From: Puccinellia tenuiflora | Taxonomy: Eukaryota; Streptophyta; Magnoliopsida; Poales; Poaceae | Assembly (NCBI GenBank): GCA_012064385.1 | Contig: QRDG01000473.1 | Coordinates: 5,723,066 to 5,787,065 of the forward strand | Direction of reading: 5' to 3' | Length of the DNA stretch: 64,000 nucleotides | Shown here: positions 1 to 12,300 of the stretch, piece by piece | How positions within the stretch are numbered: position 1 is the first letter of the stretch | Layout of the letters: each line of letters starts with the position of its first letter | Notes under the pieces: generated by a model | The model's input: only the letters and a program-made list of their open reading frames with translations | Database searches by the model: none | What the model was told of the DNA's origin: nothing | Translations under genes and position numbers: made by a program

Positions 1-3000
1 GCTAGACATCGTTATGATAAAGAATTACCTAATGAGGATCTTATTATTGAAATAATTGCTTCTATTGCCATGCCTCCTAATGATCCTTTGCAGCAATATA
101 TGGAGGAGCACGAGAATGATATGTTTATGCAGGAAAGAGAGGAAATTGATGAAGTCTTCTTTAGACAGCCGGCTATTCTAAAGCATGATCTACCTGTGGA
201 GTCTCTGGGGACCCAGACACCTCCAAAGGGAGATCCTGTTTTTGAATTAAAAGCTCTCCCAGATACTCTCAAATATACATATTTGGATGAGAAGAAAATA
301 TATCCTGTTATTATCAATTCTAACCTTTCAGCGAAAGAGGAGGAGCGATTATTGGAGTTCCTTAGGAAACATAGAGTTGCATTGGGATATACTCTAGATG
401 ATCTTCAAGGGATTTCTCCATCTATTTGTCAACATACAATTAATCTTGAGCCTGATGCGAAGCCCATTGTTGATCATCAACGAAGATTAAATCCAAAGAT
501 GAAGGATGTGGTAAGAAATGAGATACTCAAGCTTCTCGATGCAGGTATAATCTATCCTATTGCTGATAGTAGATGGGTTAGTCCTGTTCATTGTGTTCCC
601 AAAAATGGAGGTATGACTGTTGTTGCTAATGATAATAATGAACTCATTCCTCAAAGAACAGTTGTAGGGCATAGAATGTGCATTGATTATAGGAAACTTA
701 ATAAGGCTACTCGAAAAGATCATTATCCTTTGCCTTTTATTGATCAAATGCTTGAAAGACTGTCTAAGAATTCTCACTTTTGTTTTCTTGATGGTTATTC
801 TGGTTTCTCTCAAATTGCTGTTAAATTTGAAGATCAAGAAAAAACTACTTTTACTTGTCCTTATGGAACTTATGCCTATAGACGTATGCCTTTTGGTTTC
901 TGTAATGCACCTGCTACTTTTCAAAGATGCATGTCTGCTATTTTTCATGGTTTTTGTGAGGAAATTGTGGAAGTCTTCATGGACGATTTCTCCGTCTATG
1001 GAACTTCTTTCGACAATTGCCTCTACAATCTTAACAAAGTTTTGCAGAGATGTGAGGAGACCAATCTTGTTCTCAACTGGGAGAAGTGTCATTTCATGGT
1101 AAATTAAGGCATAGTGCTTAGACATAAAATTTCTGAAAGAGGGATTGAAGTTGATAAAGCCAAAATTGAAGCAATTGAGAAGGTGCCCTATCCAAGGGAC
1201 ATCAAAGGTATTCGTAGTTTCCTCGGTTATGCTGGTTTTTATAGGAGGTTTATTAAAGATTTTTCTAAGACATCGCGGCCTCTTACTAATCTTCTTCAAA
1301 AAGATAAAGATGTTCATATGTTTTTGATGAAGATTGTAAGGAAGCCTTCGAGGTACTAAAAAGGGCTTTAATCACCGCTCCTATAGTTCAACCGCCTGAT
1401 TGGAATTTACCCCTTGAAATTATGTGTTATGCTAGTGATTATGCTGTAGGGGCTGTCCTTGGCCAAAGAATTGATAAGAAGTTGAATGTAATTCATTATG
1501 CTAGTAAAACTTTGGATAGTGCACAGAAAAATTATGCAACCACTGAAAAGGAATTTTTAGCGGTCGTTTTTGCTTGTGATAAATTTAGACAATATATTGT
1601 GGACTCTAAAGTGACTATTCATACTGATCATGTTGCAATTAAGTACCTTATGGAGAAGAAAGATGCTAAGCCTAGACTTATTAGATGGGTGCTTTTGCTG
1701 CAAGAGTTTGATTTGCATATTGTTGATAGAAAAGGTGCAGAAAATCCTGTAGTTGATAATTTGTCTAGAATGGAAAATATTCCTCATGATCCCATCCCTG
1801 TAAATGATAGTTTCCCTGACGAACAACTTGCCACCGTTAAGATAACTTCTCATGATGCTCCTTGGTATGCTGATTATGCTAATTTTATTGTCTCGAAATT
1901 TTTGGCTCCAAGTTTTACTTATCAACAGAAAAAGAAATTCTTCTATGACTTGAGGCATTACTTTTGGGATGACCCACATTTATACAAGGAGGGAGCTGAT
2001 GGAATCTTGTGGAGATGTATTCCTAAGCATGAACAGGAGGAGGTATTGAGGAAGTGCCATAGTAGTGATTATGGAGGACATCACGCAGGTGAGAGGACTG
2101 CACATAAGGTTCTTCAATCAGGTTTTTATTGGCCTACTTTATTTAAGGATGCTAAAAAGTTTGTTTCATCTTGTGATGAGTGTCAAAGGGTCGGTAACAT
2201 TAGTAGACGTAATGAAATGCCTATGAATTACTCTCCTGTTATTGAACCTTTTGATTGTTGGGGGTTTGACTTTATGGGTCCTTTTCCCACTTCTCATGGC
2301 AATACTCATATTCTTGTTGCTGTAGATTATGTTACTAAGTGGGTGGAAGCTATACCAACTAAAAGTGCTGATCATAAGACCTCCCTAAAAATGCTTAAAG
2401 AAGTTATTTTTCCTAGGTTTGGTGTGCCTAGATATCTTATGACTGATGGAGGATCTCATTTTATTCATGGAGCTTTTAGAAAAGTTTTAGCTAAGTACGA
2501 TGTTAATCACAGAGTCTCCTCTCCGTATCATCCTCAAACTAGTGGGCAAGTTGAATTAACTAATAGAGAAATTAAACTGATCTTGCAAAAGACCGTTAAC
2601 AAGTCTAGGAAGAATTGGTCTAAAAAACTTAATGATGCTTTATGGGCCTATAGAACTGCTTATAAAAATCCTATGGGTATTTCTCCTTATAAAATGGTTT
2701 ATGGGAAGGCATGTCATTTGCCTCTTGAATTAGAACATAAAGCCTTTTGGGCTGTTAGACAACTTAATTCTGATCCTAATCTTGCCGGTAAAACTAGGTT
2801 GCTTAAATTGAATTCCTTGGATGAGTGGAGAAACGAGGCTTATGAAAGTGCTTGTTTGTTTAAGGAAAAAGTAAAGAGATGGCATGATAAGAGAATTTTG
2901 AAAAGAGAATTTAATGTTGGTGATAAAGTGCTTTTGTATAGGTCTCGTCTCAGATTTTTTGCAGGAAAATTGCTATCAAAATGGGAGGGACCATTCATCA

Positions 3001-3200
3001 TTGAGGAAGTCTATCGCTCCAGAGCTATAAAGATTAATAATCTTGACGGAGACAAACCTCAGGTGGTGAATGGTCAGCGACTTAAGCACTACATCTCCGG
3101 TAAACCCTTGGAAAAGGATGCTGATGTTATTCAAGTGGTCTCTCCGGAAGAACTCATTGAAACCAAATACCGGAAGACTCCAGAATCAGAAAACGAATAG
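1..3200 (+). pseudogene. Athila-type pol pseudogene: RT, RNase H, integrase
   Basis: Reverse transcriptase, RNase H and integrase copy the element RNA and insert it. Frame 1 is open from the window edge. The RT core has MCIDYRKLNKAT, the fingers box FLDGYSGFSQI and the active site FMDDFSVYG near 975-1005. RNase H follows (ASDYAVGAVLGQR, catalytic region to about 1790). Integrase has an H-H-C-C zinc finger (about 2055-2190) and a D-D-E core with FDFMGPF, LMTDGGSHF and GQVELTNREIK. A GPF-type C-terminal module (KWEGPFIIEEVY) ends at the stop at 3198-3200. Two lesions break it: an in-frame TAA at 1105-1107 where the family has Gln, and a one-base loss near 1315-1322 that moves the frame from 1 to 3. 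The copy is therefore not autonomous. Gag and protease would lie upstream of the window. Confidence 0.9.
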
Positions 3201-3234
3201 GTAACTGTTTTGGTAAGTAAAGTGTCTCGGACAA

Positions 3235-3420
3235 TTCCAGAAAATTTATATTATTTATTTCTCGAAAATTAGGAAAATTCGGAGACTGGACGGAGTACGA
3301 GACGGGGTCCAGGAGGCAGAGGCGGCCCTCTGCCGTGGCCCCACCCCAGGCCATGGTGGGGACCCGCCCCTGGCCTCTGGACACCGCCTCCGACTCCGCC
3401 TAGTCCCGTCGCCTTCCTTT
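3235..3420 (+). repeat. LTR-like GC-rich segment inside the Athila internal region
   Basis: This stretch between pol and the extra ORF resembles part of the element's own LTR (about 6000-6150 and 9115-9270). It shares the AAAATT-rich lead-in, a CCCTGCCG/CTCTGCCG block and the GGTGGGG(A/C)CCGCCCCTGG run in the same order. It may be an internal copy of LTR sequence placed before the downstream ORF. Similarity was judged by eye. Confidence 0.5.
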
Positions 3421-3532
3421 TATTGCAAAAATTTTCGTTATATATTTTCCTGAATTTTTCGAGAAGCGTATCCTGTGTTTTCGTCGTGTTTTGTCTCTGG
3501 TTATTTCTGTCAGGGTCTCGAAGCTTTAGATC

Positions 3533-4097
3533 ATGGCATCCTCTTCCAACCCCGACAACACCGGCAACGATGATCAAGGCATGGACTTTAAAGGAACTGA
3601 AGGAACGGAGGAAGTGTTCGAGAACGTGCCCCATGATGATGGAGAGGAGTTCGAAGAAGACCGACGCCAATACCCCTATGCCACGGTACAAGGATTGGGG
3701 TGACGAAGAATCCTTCTGTTTTGAGAAAAGGGAGTGGCTACAGAAGGCTGATAAAGGCCCTCATAGGAACTCTGCTGGGAGGTCTCCCTTTTCTCGAACT
3801 AGAAATCCTTTTCATACTTTAATCCATAACCATTAGCTTGAAACTGTTCCGTTTGGAGAGTTACCTTCTGCTTGGGATATAGATCGTACTCATGTAGGAT
3901 GTGGGAGCTTCAACACAGATAATGAGGATGGCTGGGGGAGAGCACAAGATGATTGGGACTCGCCTATTGGGTCGCTAAGAAGTAGAATTGAGAGTAACGC
4001 GGAGATGATCCGCAATCTTGGCTATCAGCTTGAGGAGTTAAAAGAAACCATTGAGAGGCTCATAAGGATCATCGACCCATCTCCACCGCGGGAATAA
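3533..4097 (+). pseudogene. Extra ORF downstream of integrase (env-position ORF), broken
   Basis: An ATG at 3533 opens a reading frame rich in Asp, Glu and Asn (begins MASSSNPDNTGNDDQG). It runs to a TGA near 3702, but the better continuation (YKDWGDEESFCFEKREWLQ) lies in the next frame, so a frameshift is inferred near 3690. A TAG at 3834-3836 interrupts that frame. It then continues with an acidic stretch and a probable helical end (IESNAEMIRNLGYQLEELKETIERLIR) to TAA at about 4097. A pyrimidine-rich tract ending TTTCTGTCAG (about 3512) precedes the ATG and could be a splice acceptor for a subgenomic message. I recognise no conserved domain. It sits where Athila elements carry an env-like or additional gene. 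Confidence 0.55.
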
Positions 4098-4196
4098 AAT
4101 TCAAGCACTATGGGTAACGGCACTCCCTTGGCTTGTTCCAAGCTTGGGGGAGTGCCCCGATATCTTTATCTTATGTCTTTTATTTTTCGCAGTCTT

Positions 4197-5794
4197 GTGA
4201 GTCGTATCATGAGTAGAGAAGTTATCTTGTAGTATGGTTTTGCATTGTGTCTTGTCACTCCTTGTGAGTCCTTTGTATCCGTTGGTGTGTGGTTTTCTAT
4301 AATGGAATATAAATGAGAAGTATCTTTTATTCTTCTGCACTTTATATTTTATTATGGCAATCTTTCTCATGTGCTGATCTTGTGGTAAGTAATGATTTGA
4401 CATTGGGTGCATGAGTAGAAGTTTATTCGGTATGATAAGCATGGCTTCGTTTAAATTGCAATAATTGCTTTGGTGCTTGAGTAGAGAAGAAGAATTTAAT
4501 TGCAAATACACTATCTTGTATGTCTTACATGCTTGTGAACCTTCCAGCTCATACACCTTTGTATTAGATTTATTTCTGATAGTGATGATAAGCTTTATGT
4601 TGCGTGCTTGACATATTGTTTTTGATAGCATAGTTGATTTACATCACTCAACACTATTTGTTTGCTTTAAAGCCTTTCTAGCCTAAAGCCCTGTACTGAG
4701 TGTATGGTTCACTCTTGCATCCAATTCCCAAAGACAAACTTTCTTGCCAGCTGTGTCCACCATATCTACCTATGCATGGTATTTCTTGCCATTCCAAGTA
4801 AATTTGTCATGTGCTACCTTTAAAAATTCAAAATACTTCTTCTTTGTGCCTCTGTTTAAGCTCATGAGGGAGCAGTAGAGAGCTAGATATAACTTGTGAC
4901 GAGCAAGGTCATTTCCCCCCTTTCACCCGGTGTTGATGGATTACGTCTTCACTTGAATCAACCCGAGAGCAACTTAAGCAAAATATAAATATAACTCACA
5001 ATTCTCCTCCGCGCAATGCAAATCTGAGAAATCAGCCCAAACATTGGACAGTGGTGAAACCAAGGAGAAAGAAGAGTGTACTCGCTCTTCTAAGAACCAG
5101 CTGCTCTCACAAGTCTAAAAACCTTGCTTGTCATGGGGGACTAGAGGACTTCTCTGTTGTGAAGTCCTTGACGAAAGGATGCATACCTCAAAATCATTTT
5201 ACTTCTGTTTTAAAAACCAAAAAGCTCTAGCACATGATTAATCCCTGCTTCCCTCTGTGAAGGACCTCTCTTTTACTTATTGTTGAGTCAGTTCACCCAC
5301 TTCCTCTACCTTCTACAAGCAAACCCATAGTGTTGAATTTTCATGTTAAGCAAGTATGATATCTACGTTATGTCTTTTATGTCTCATGATAGCTATTTAT
5401 TTTTCTTATGTCAGTCCTAACTCTTTTATAAGGATATAGCTTTGACGATTTGCAACTCATGGGAAGATGACCGGATGGTTGAAGCATTTAAATGAATCTT
5501 TCTTGAAATATGGGCTGATAAGTATAATTGTTTCTTAAGCGGAGTCTCGTTTTGTCTTTGCTTAATAAATTTCTGTCTTCTTTCACCTTAACATGTTGTA
5601 GTTACATTACTTGTCTTCGAGAAGCTTTATGAGAGAAAGGTTGCTGTTTAAGATATATTTGTGTTTGATGAGTAAATATTGATGCTTCATGTTCGTATTC
5701 TTTATTTATCGACACTTCACTCTATAAACCTGTGGTCATGTTTACCGAGTTCAGTTTTCGCTTGGGGACAAGCAGAGTCTAAGCTTGGGGGAGT
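4197..5794 (+). other. Non-coding tail of inner Athila element
   Basis: No credible gene. The stretch is AT-rich and ends in the polypurine tract. The whole segment recurs in diverged form at 7316-8922 in the same orientation. The repeat begins at GTGAGTCGTATCATGAG in both copies, and this start marks the proposed self-insertion point. Confidence 0.75.
5783..5793 (+). other. Polypurine tract before inner Athila 3' LTR
   Basis: The run GCTTGGGGGAG directly precedes the LTR start TGATAC. Together with the same run at 8911-8921 before the second LTR, it marks the plus-strand priming site used in reverse transcription. Confidence 0.75.
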
Positions 5795-7315
5795 TGATAC
5801 GTCCATTTTGCATCACTATTTTACATCATAATTTATCTTTATTCATTGATATATTTCATATTATGATGCAATACTTATGTTATTTTATCCCATTTTGCAT
5901 GTTTGGCAATTATTGGAGATGCATCCGCCGGAGCCTGGAATCAGCTGCAAAAGTACCTGTCAAGACACCTGACTTCGGAAGCCCCAAAAATTTCAGGAAA
6001 ATTCAAAGCGTAATATTTCGGGAAATAAGTCACGGAGCCAGAAGGGGGCGAAGAGGCGAGCAACAGGGGGCAGGGGCGACCCCCTGCCGCGGGTCTACCC
6101 TAGGCCGCGGGTGGGGCCCGCCCCTGGTCCCTGTGGCCCCTCTCCGGCTCCCCTTCGGCGTATTATTCACCCTTGGTCTTAAAACATCGGGGGCATAGAC
6201 GAGGAATTTTTCCGCCGCCTCCACGAGGCGGAAACCAGACAGAGAGAAGAAGAGCTCCGGCAGGGAGAAATCTACCGGGGAATTTCCCTCCCGGAGAGGG
6301 GGAATCACTGCCATCGTCATCGCCATCACGCTAAGCATCATCGGGATCATCATCAACATCATCTCCACCATCAGCACCATCATCACCGCCGTCATCCCAT
6401 CTCATCTCGCTCTAACAATTATCATTGTGTTGCTATTAGTTCATCGGAATCGTATCCCGGGCGTTGATTACCACTTGTAGTTGATGTTTGAGAGTTTTAT
6501 CAGTGAATTATCATTACAATCAGATTGTTTCCCTTATTCATATCACCTCTGATCATGATCTATATGATGTCTTGTGAGTAGTTCGTTTGGTTCTTGAGGA
6601 AATGGGGAAAGCCTAGTTGCTAGTAATTGCATAATGTTGAGTAATATTTAATGGTTTGATTTATGTTGTGGTGTTACTCCTCTAGTGGTATCGTGTGAAC
6701 GTCGACTACATGATACTTCACCTTTCAAAGGGCCTAGGGGAATGCATAGTGTATTTAGTTTGCTTAAGGTAGGGTTGTAGGAGTGACAGAAACCTAAACC
6801 CCAATTTGTGAACTAGTGCACTAGGGAGCGTAGGGTCTCGGAGTCTAAGGCTGTGGTTAGGTTTTTATCTTAATTACTTTCTTGTAGTTGCGGATGCTTG
6901 CAAGGGGTTTAATCACAAGTATGTATTTATCCAAGTAAGGGCGGTGCATTAGCATAGGTCCACCCACACAGCACTTTATCAAAACATTGAAGGTTAATCA
7001 CCGGCGTGCAATGAAATTGGCTAGGCAGAAACTCCCATGTGTCCTCGAGAACGTTTTAATCTTCATAAGCAACACAACCGGCCTGTCCTTTGAGCTTAAA
7101 AGGATTGGGCTATTTGCTGCAATTATTGTAGCACTCTTTTATTTACTTGTTCTTCATCCGTTATTTAAATTAAAAATCCAAAAACATTTCTCTTTTAGTG
7201 CTTGCAGAGAAACCTTGCTGAGAACTACTTGTCAACACCTTCTGCTCCTCGTTGGGTTCGACACTCTTACTTATCGAAAGGACTACGATAGATCCCCTAT
7301 ACTTGTGGGTCATCA
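5795..7315 (+). repeat. 3' LTR of inner Athila element (1521 bp)
   Basis: Starts TGATACGTCC and ends GGGTCATCA, giving the usual TG...CA ends. A polypurine tract precedes it. It aligns along its length with 8923-10415 but is clearly diverged (roughly a tenth of bases in the first 250 bp by eye), so the two are not a recent duplication of each other. Confidence 0.9.
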
Positions 7316-10300
7316 GTGAGTCGTATCATGAGTAGAGAAGTTATCGTGTAGTATGGTTATGCATTGTGTCTTGTCGCTCCTTGTGAGTTCTTTGTATCCG
7401 TTGGTGTGTGGTTTTCTATAATGGAATATAAATGAGAAGCATCTTTTATTCTTCTGCACTTTATATTTTATTATGCCAATCTCTCTCATCTGCTGGTCTT
7501 GTGGTAAGTGATGATTTGACATTGGGTGTATGAGTAGAAGTTTATTCAGTATTGGCAAGCATGACTTTGTTTAACTCGCAGTAATTACCTTGATGCTTGA
7601 GTAGAGAAGAGGAATTTAATTGGAAATATACTATCCTTTATATCTTACATGCTTGTGAACCTTCTAGTTTGCATACTTTTGTATTAGATTTATTTCTGAC
7701 AGTGATGACAAGCTTTATGTTGCATGTTTGGCATATTGTTCTAGATAACATTTTTGGTTTACATCTCTCAACACTGTATGTTTGTTCACTTTTGCTAAGC
7801 CCAAAAATTCGTACTGAGTATAGAGTTCACTCGTGCATCCAAATCCCAAAGCCAAACTATCTTGCCAGCTGAGTGCACCATATCTACCTATGCATGGTAT
7901 TTCTTGCCATTCCAAGTAAATTTGTCATGTGCTACCTTTAAAATATTCAAAATACTCCTTTTTGTGCCTCTGTTTTTAAGATCACGAGGAAGCAGTAGAA
8001 AGCTAGATAAACTTGTGACAAGCAAGGTCATTTCCCCCCTTTCACCCGGTGTCCATGGTTTACGTCTTCACTTGAATCAACCCGAGAGCAGTTTAAGAAA
8101 AATATAAATATAACTCACCATTCTCCTCCACGCAATGAAAATCTGAGAAATCAGATCTAAACATTATACAGTGGTGAAACCAAAGAGAAAGAGGAGCGTA
8201 CTCGTTCCTCTAAAAACCAGCTGCTCTCACAAGTCTAAAAACCTTGCTTGTTATGGGGGACTAGATAGCTTCTCTGTTGTGAAATCGTTGACGAAAGCAT
8301 GCATCTCTCAAAATTGTTTTACTTCTGTTTTATAAAAAAAATAAAAAGCTCTAGCACATGACTATTCCCTGCTTCCCTCTACGAAGGGCCTTTCTTTTAC
8401 TTTTAATGTTGAGTCAGTTTTCCTTTTTCCTCTATCTTCCACAAGCAAACTTACAGTGTTAACCTATGATGTTAGCAAGTATGATATCTACATTGTGTCT
8501 TTTATGTCTCATGATAGTTTTTCATTTTTCTTATGTCAGTTCTAACTCTTCTATCATAAGAATACAGCCTCGATGATTTGCAACTCGTGGAAAGATGACT
8601 TGATAGTTGAAGCATTTAAATGGATCTTTCTTGAAATATGAGCTGACAAGTATAATTGCCTCTTAAGCGAAGTCTCAGTTCGCCATTGCTTAATAAGTTT
8701 CTGTTTCACTTCACCTTAACATGTTATAGTTACATTACTTGTCTTCGAGAAGCTTTATGAGAGAAAGGTTGCTGTTTAAAATGTGTTTGTGCTTGTTGAG
8801 TAAATACTGATGCTTCATGTTCGTATTCTTTATTTATCGACACTTCACTCCATAAACATGTGGTCATGTTTACCGAGCTTAGTTTTCGCTTGGGGACAAG
8901 CGGAGTCTAAGCTTGGGGGAGTTGATACGTCCATTTTGCATCACTATTTTACATCATAATTTATCTTTATTCATCGATATATTTCATATTATGGTGCAAT
9001 ACTTATATTATTTTATCTTATTTTGCATGTTTTGCAATTATTGGGGATTCATCTGCCGGAGCCAGGAATCAGCTGGAAAAGTACCTGTCGAGATACCTGA
9101 CGTCGGAAGCTCCAAAAATTCCAGAAAAATTCGGAGGATAATATTTTGGGAAATAAGTCATAAAGTCGAAACGGCGCACGGAGGCGAGCTCCAGGGAGCA
9201 GGGGCGGCCCCCTGCCGCGGGTGGGACCTGCCCCTGGCCCCTGTGGACCCCCTCCGGCTCTCCTTCGACGTACTACTACCCTTTGACCTAAAATCATCGG
9301 GGGCATCGACGAATAATTTTTCCGCCACCTCCACGAGGCGAAAACCAGACAGAGAGAAGAAGAGCTCCGGCAGGGAGAAAACTGTCGGGGAATTTCCCTC
9401 CCGGAGGGGGGAATCGCCGCCATCGTCATCGCCATCACGCCGAGCATCATCGGGATCATCATCTCCATCATCAGCACCATCATCATCGCCGCCATCCCAT
9501 CTCATCTCGCTGTGACAATTATCATTGTATTGTTTTTAGTTCACCGGAATCGTATCCCGGGTGTTGATTACCACTTATAGTTGATGCTTGAGAGTTTTAT
9601 CGGTGATTTATCATTACAATCAGATTGTTACCCATGTTCATAACACCTCTGATCATGATCTATATGATGTCTTGTGAGTAGTTCTTTTGGTTCTTAAGGA
9701 CATGGGGAAAGCCTAGTTGCTAGTAATTGCATAATGTTGAGTAATATTTAATTGTTTGATATATGTTGTGGTGTTATTCCTCTAATGATATCGTGTGAAC
9801 GTCGACTACATGATACTTCACCTTTCAAAGGTCCTAGGGGAATGCTTGGTGTATTTAGTTTGCCTATGGTAGAGTTGCAGGAGTGACAGAAACCTAAACC
9901 CCAATTCGCGAACTAGTGCACTAGGGAGTGTAGGATCTCGGAGTTTAAGGCTGTGGTTAGGTTTTTATCTTAATTACTTTCTTGTAGTTGCGGATGCTTG
10001 CAAGGGGTTTAATCACAATTATGTATTTGTCCAAGTAAGGGCGGTGCATTAGCGTAGGTTCACCCACATAGCACTTTATCAAAACATTGAAGATTAATCA
10101 CCGGCGTGCAGTGAAAATGGCTAGGCAGAAATTCCCATGTGTCCTCGAGAACGTTTTAATCATCATAAGTAATACAACCAGCCTGTCCTTTGAGCTTAAA
10201 AGGATTGGGCTATTTGCTGCAATTATTGTAGCACTCTTTTATTTACTTGCTCTTTATTTGTTCTTTATATTAAAACTCCAAAAATATTTCTCTTTTAGTG

Positions 10301-10415
10301 CTTGCAGTAAAGCCTTGCTGAGATCTACTTGTCAACACCTTCTGCTCCTCGTTGGGTTCGACACTCTTACTTATCGAAAGGACTACGATAGATCCCCTAC
10401 ACTTGTGGGTCATCA
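7316..10415 (+). mobile_element. Sibling Athila element (outer copy): internal tail plus 3' LTR
   Basis: 7316-8922 repeats the tail seen at 4197-5794, followed by a polypurine tract and a second LTR. The segment starts exactly at the base after the inner element's terminal CA. This is what is expected if the inner element inserted into the tail of a sibling rather than if a block were tandemly duplicated. No coding capacity remains in this part. The five bases after its LTR are TGCCA, the candidate target-site copy. Confidence 0.8.
8923..10415 (+). repeat. 3' LTR of outer Athila element (1493 bp)
   Basis: Starts TGATACGTCC and ends GGGTCATCA, preceded by AAGCTTGGGGGAG. Homologous to the LTR at 5795-7315 with many substitutions and small indels. 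Confidence 0.9.
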
Positions 10416-11090
10416 TGCCACTAGGGAGAAAACAGCGGTGTGATTTCTTCATGTTATCTACATTGCTTACATTATGCACTTTGCTTATTGCAATGATCTG
10501 TTGCTTGCAACTTAATACTTTTGGGTGACATGCTGGATAGCGATCCCAGAGTGGATTATTAGTCATAGATGCAGTTGGATGACGGTCTATGTATTTTGAC
10601 GTAATGCCCATATTAGATGAAGTGGTGAACTATATTGTTTTATGATAGCCTTGTTGTGCGCCTACAATTCTGTCAATTGCCATTATGTAATTTGTTTACC
10701 CATCATGTATATCTTTTGGAGAGACACCTCTAGTGAACTGTGGACCCCGGTCCTATTTTCCTACATTGCTTACAACCATTTTCATAGCTTTTCATCATCA
10801 TTTGCTCGCTGGTCATATTTCATCCTCATCATATTTTACATCCACACATTTAATTCTTTGTGTTTGGCAAGCCGGGGAGATTAACAACCTCTCTGTTTTG
10901 TTGGGGCAAAGTAGTTTGTTGGTGATTGTGTGCAGGTCCACGTCAATAATCGATAAACAGCGCCGTTGACACCTTGCTAAGCCTTCTCCAAGTCCTACTG
11001 GATTCGATAACCTTGGTTTTGTAATCAAGGGAAAACTGCTTCTATACTGCATCATACCTTCCTCTTGGGGTTTCCCAACAGCAGTCATCA
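10416..11090 (+). repeat. Probable partial LTR of an older retrotransposon
   Basis: No ORF is credible here. The end (…CTTGGGGTTTCCCAACAG then CAGTCATCA) and the preceding CTACTGGATTCGATAACCTTGG-type text resemble the 3' end of Triticeae gypsy LTRs. The outer Athila element seems to have landed in it. The boundaries are uncertain. Confidence 0.4.
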
Positions 11091-11182
11091 GTGATCCATG
11101 CCATCATGCGGTTACTAGCCTCATAGGCTTGTAGCGACGCCTCTGACAAAGTGGATCTATCCAAGTTGGCCGAGATTGTGCG

Positions 11183-11305
11183 TCACTTTGCTGGTGCGTC
11201 GGCCGCCGCAGTATCGGTTTGCCCCTTGCTAGCAGCGGCGGCCGCAGTATCAGTTTGCCCCTTGCTAGCAGCAGCGATGGCGGCCTTGGATTTCTTGGGG
11301 GGCAT
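11183..11305 (-). pseudogene. Short Lys/Ala-rich ORF fragment with a duplicated 12-residue unit
   Basis: The minus strand from 11305 reads MPPKKSKAAIAAASKGQTDT and stops at 11183-11185 after 40 residues. It contains two copies of an ASKGQTDTAAA unit, encoded by a 36-bp tandem duplication (11205-11240 and 11241-11276). The basic start resembles N-termini of retrotransposon gag-type proteins, but I see no domain. It is probably a relic. Confidence 0.3.
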
Positions 11306-12300
11306 GGCTAAGGTGGGGCGCGAGCTGAAAGGTGGCGGTGCAGTGCTAGAGGAAGAAGACGAAGCAGGAGTGGAGAAGGCAAATGAGATATGGTCCCCAC
11401 TTGAATACTTATAAGGGGAGATGTCGCGATAAATTTGCGAGAATATCGAAATAGGTCGCGATAATTTTGCTGGTCAAAAAACAGAAAGAATATGAGACAT
11501 CAAGCGACCACGGTCAACGAATGACACGTGCGAGATAAAAAATAGCATTAAAGAATCCAAAGGCTGACATGTTTTAAAGACAAGTCCTTTGGAATGATAG
11601 ATATGAATCCAGGGGCTCCTCTATCTTTGCCGACTCGTGAAAAGTACAGCTGATAGGCCGGCTGCTTTAGAAAAGTAGAGGCGAGATTGGTGGGCTAGAG
11701 TAAGAGCAGAGAAGGGGGTCATTTCAAAAGTTCATGTTTTATTTGGAGGAATTTACCTTGGACATGCAGCCGGCGACTTCATGGATTCAAAGTCTATCAG
11801 AGAAGTAATGATATAGAATCTAGGCAAAGGAGTCGGGTGAAGAAGTCGAACAAGCGTGCCAAGACTGCACCCAAGATAAATTCGGGGGCTATTGTTGGGG
11901 GGTGTGCGTCGCCGACTACGCGGAGGAACGTCGGGTGCCGGAGTCTGCGCGGAAGATGGGGAGCGGCTTGCGCGCCCCTGCGGAGGACCTGGGCGACGGC
12001 GTCCGCCTCGATTCGTGAGGGATGGCCTGAGCGCGTAGGTAGTAGAGGGTGGCATGCCGTGTCTTGCCGCTGGACGGAAGGAGAACCTCGCCGCTGGAGG
12101 AGAAGGACGGGAAGACTGGGGCGGCGGCGGCGCCCAGCGCGGATGCATGGGAACGAGCTCTGTTTTGGATCGAGTGGTTGAAGAGGTAGCGAGCCTCCTT
12201 TACCCTATGGACTATGGGTTGGTTTCTATATTTTGTAGGAGGGTTTTTGTAAAAGTGCCAGAACGTACCAGTACCAGACCCATCCCAATTTAATAGTTTA
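11306..12300. other. Unassigned repetitive-looking stretch
   Basis: No convincing gene. The 11837-12160 part is GC-rich and open in several frames, which is a composition effect. The rest is AT-rich without recognisable ends. Confidence 0.4.

Larger units (their letters stand above)
1..7315 (+). mobile_element. Athila-lineage Ty3/gypsy retrotransposon (inner copy), 3' part
   Basis: The window opens inside the element. Visible in order are the pol region (1-3200), an extra ORF in the position where Athila elements carry an env-like gene (3533-4097), a long non-coding tail, a polypurine tract (5783-5793) and a complete 3' LTR (5795-7315). The lineage is inferred from the pol sequence (FMDDFSVYG polymerase box, no chromodomain) and from the LTR start TGATACGTCC; the Sabrina/WHAM-type families of wheat look like this, but I cannot fix the family name. 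The 5 bases after the LTR are GTGAG, the probable right target-site copy. The 5' LTR lies outside the window. Confidence 0.88.

Noticed and set aside
4197..10415. Simple tandem duplication of tail plus LTR
   Set aside because: The break falls exactly at the LTR terminus and the two copies are clearly diverged, which fits self-insertion better. It cannot be excluded without upstream sequence.
11837..12181. 114-aa basic ORF as a gene
   Set aside because: Arg/Trp-rich GC-driven reading frame, open in several frames, no domain or neighbours to support it.
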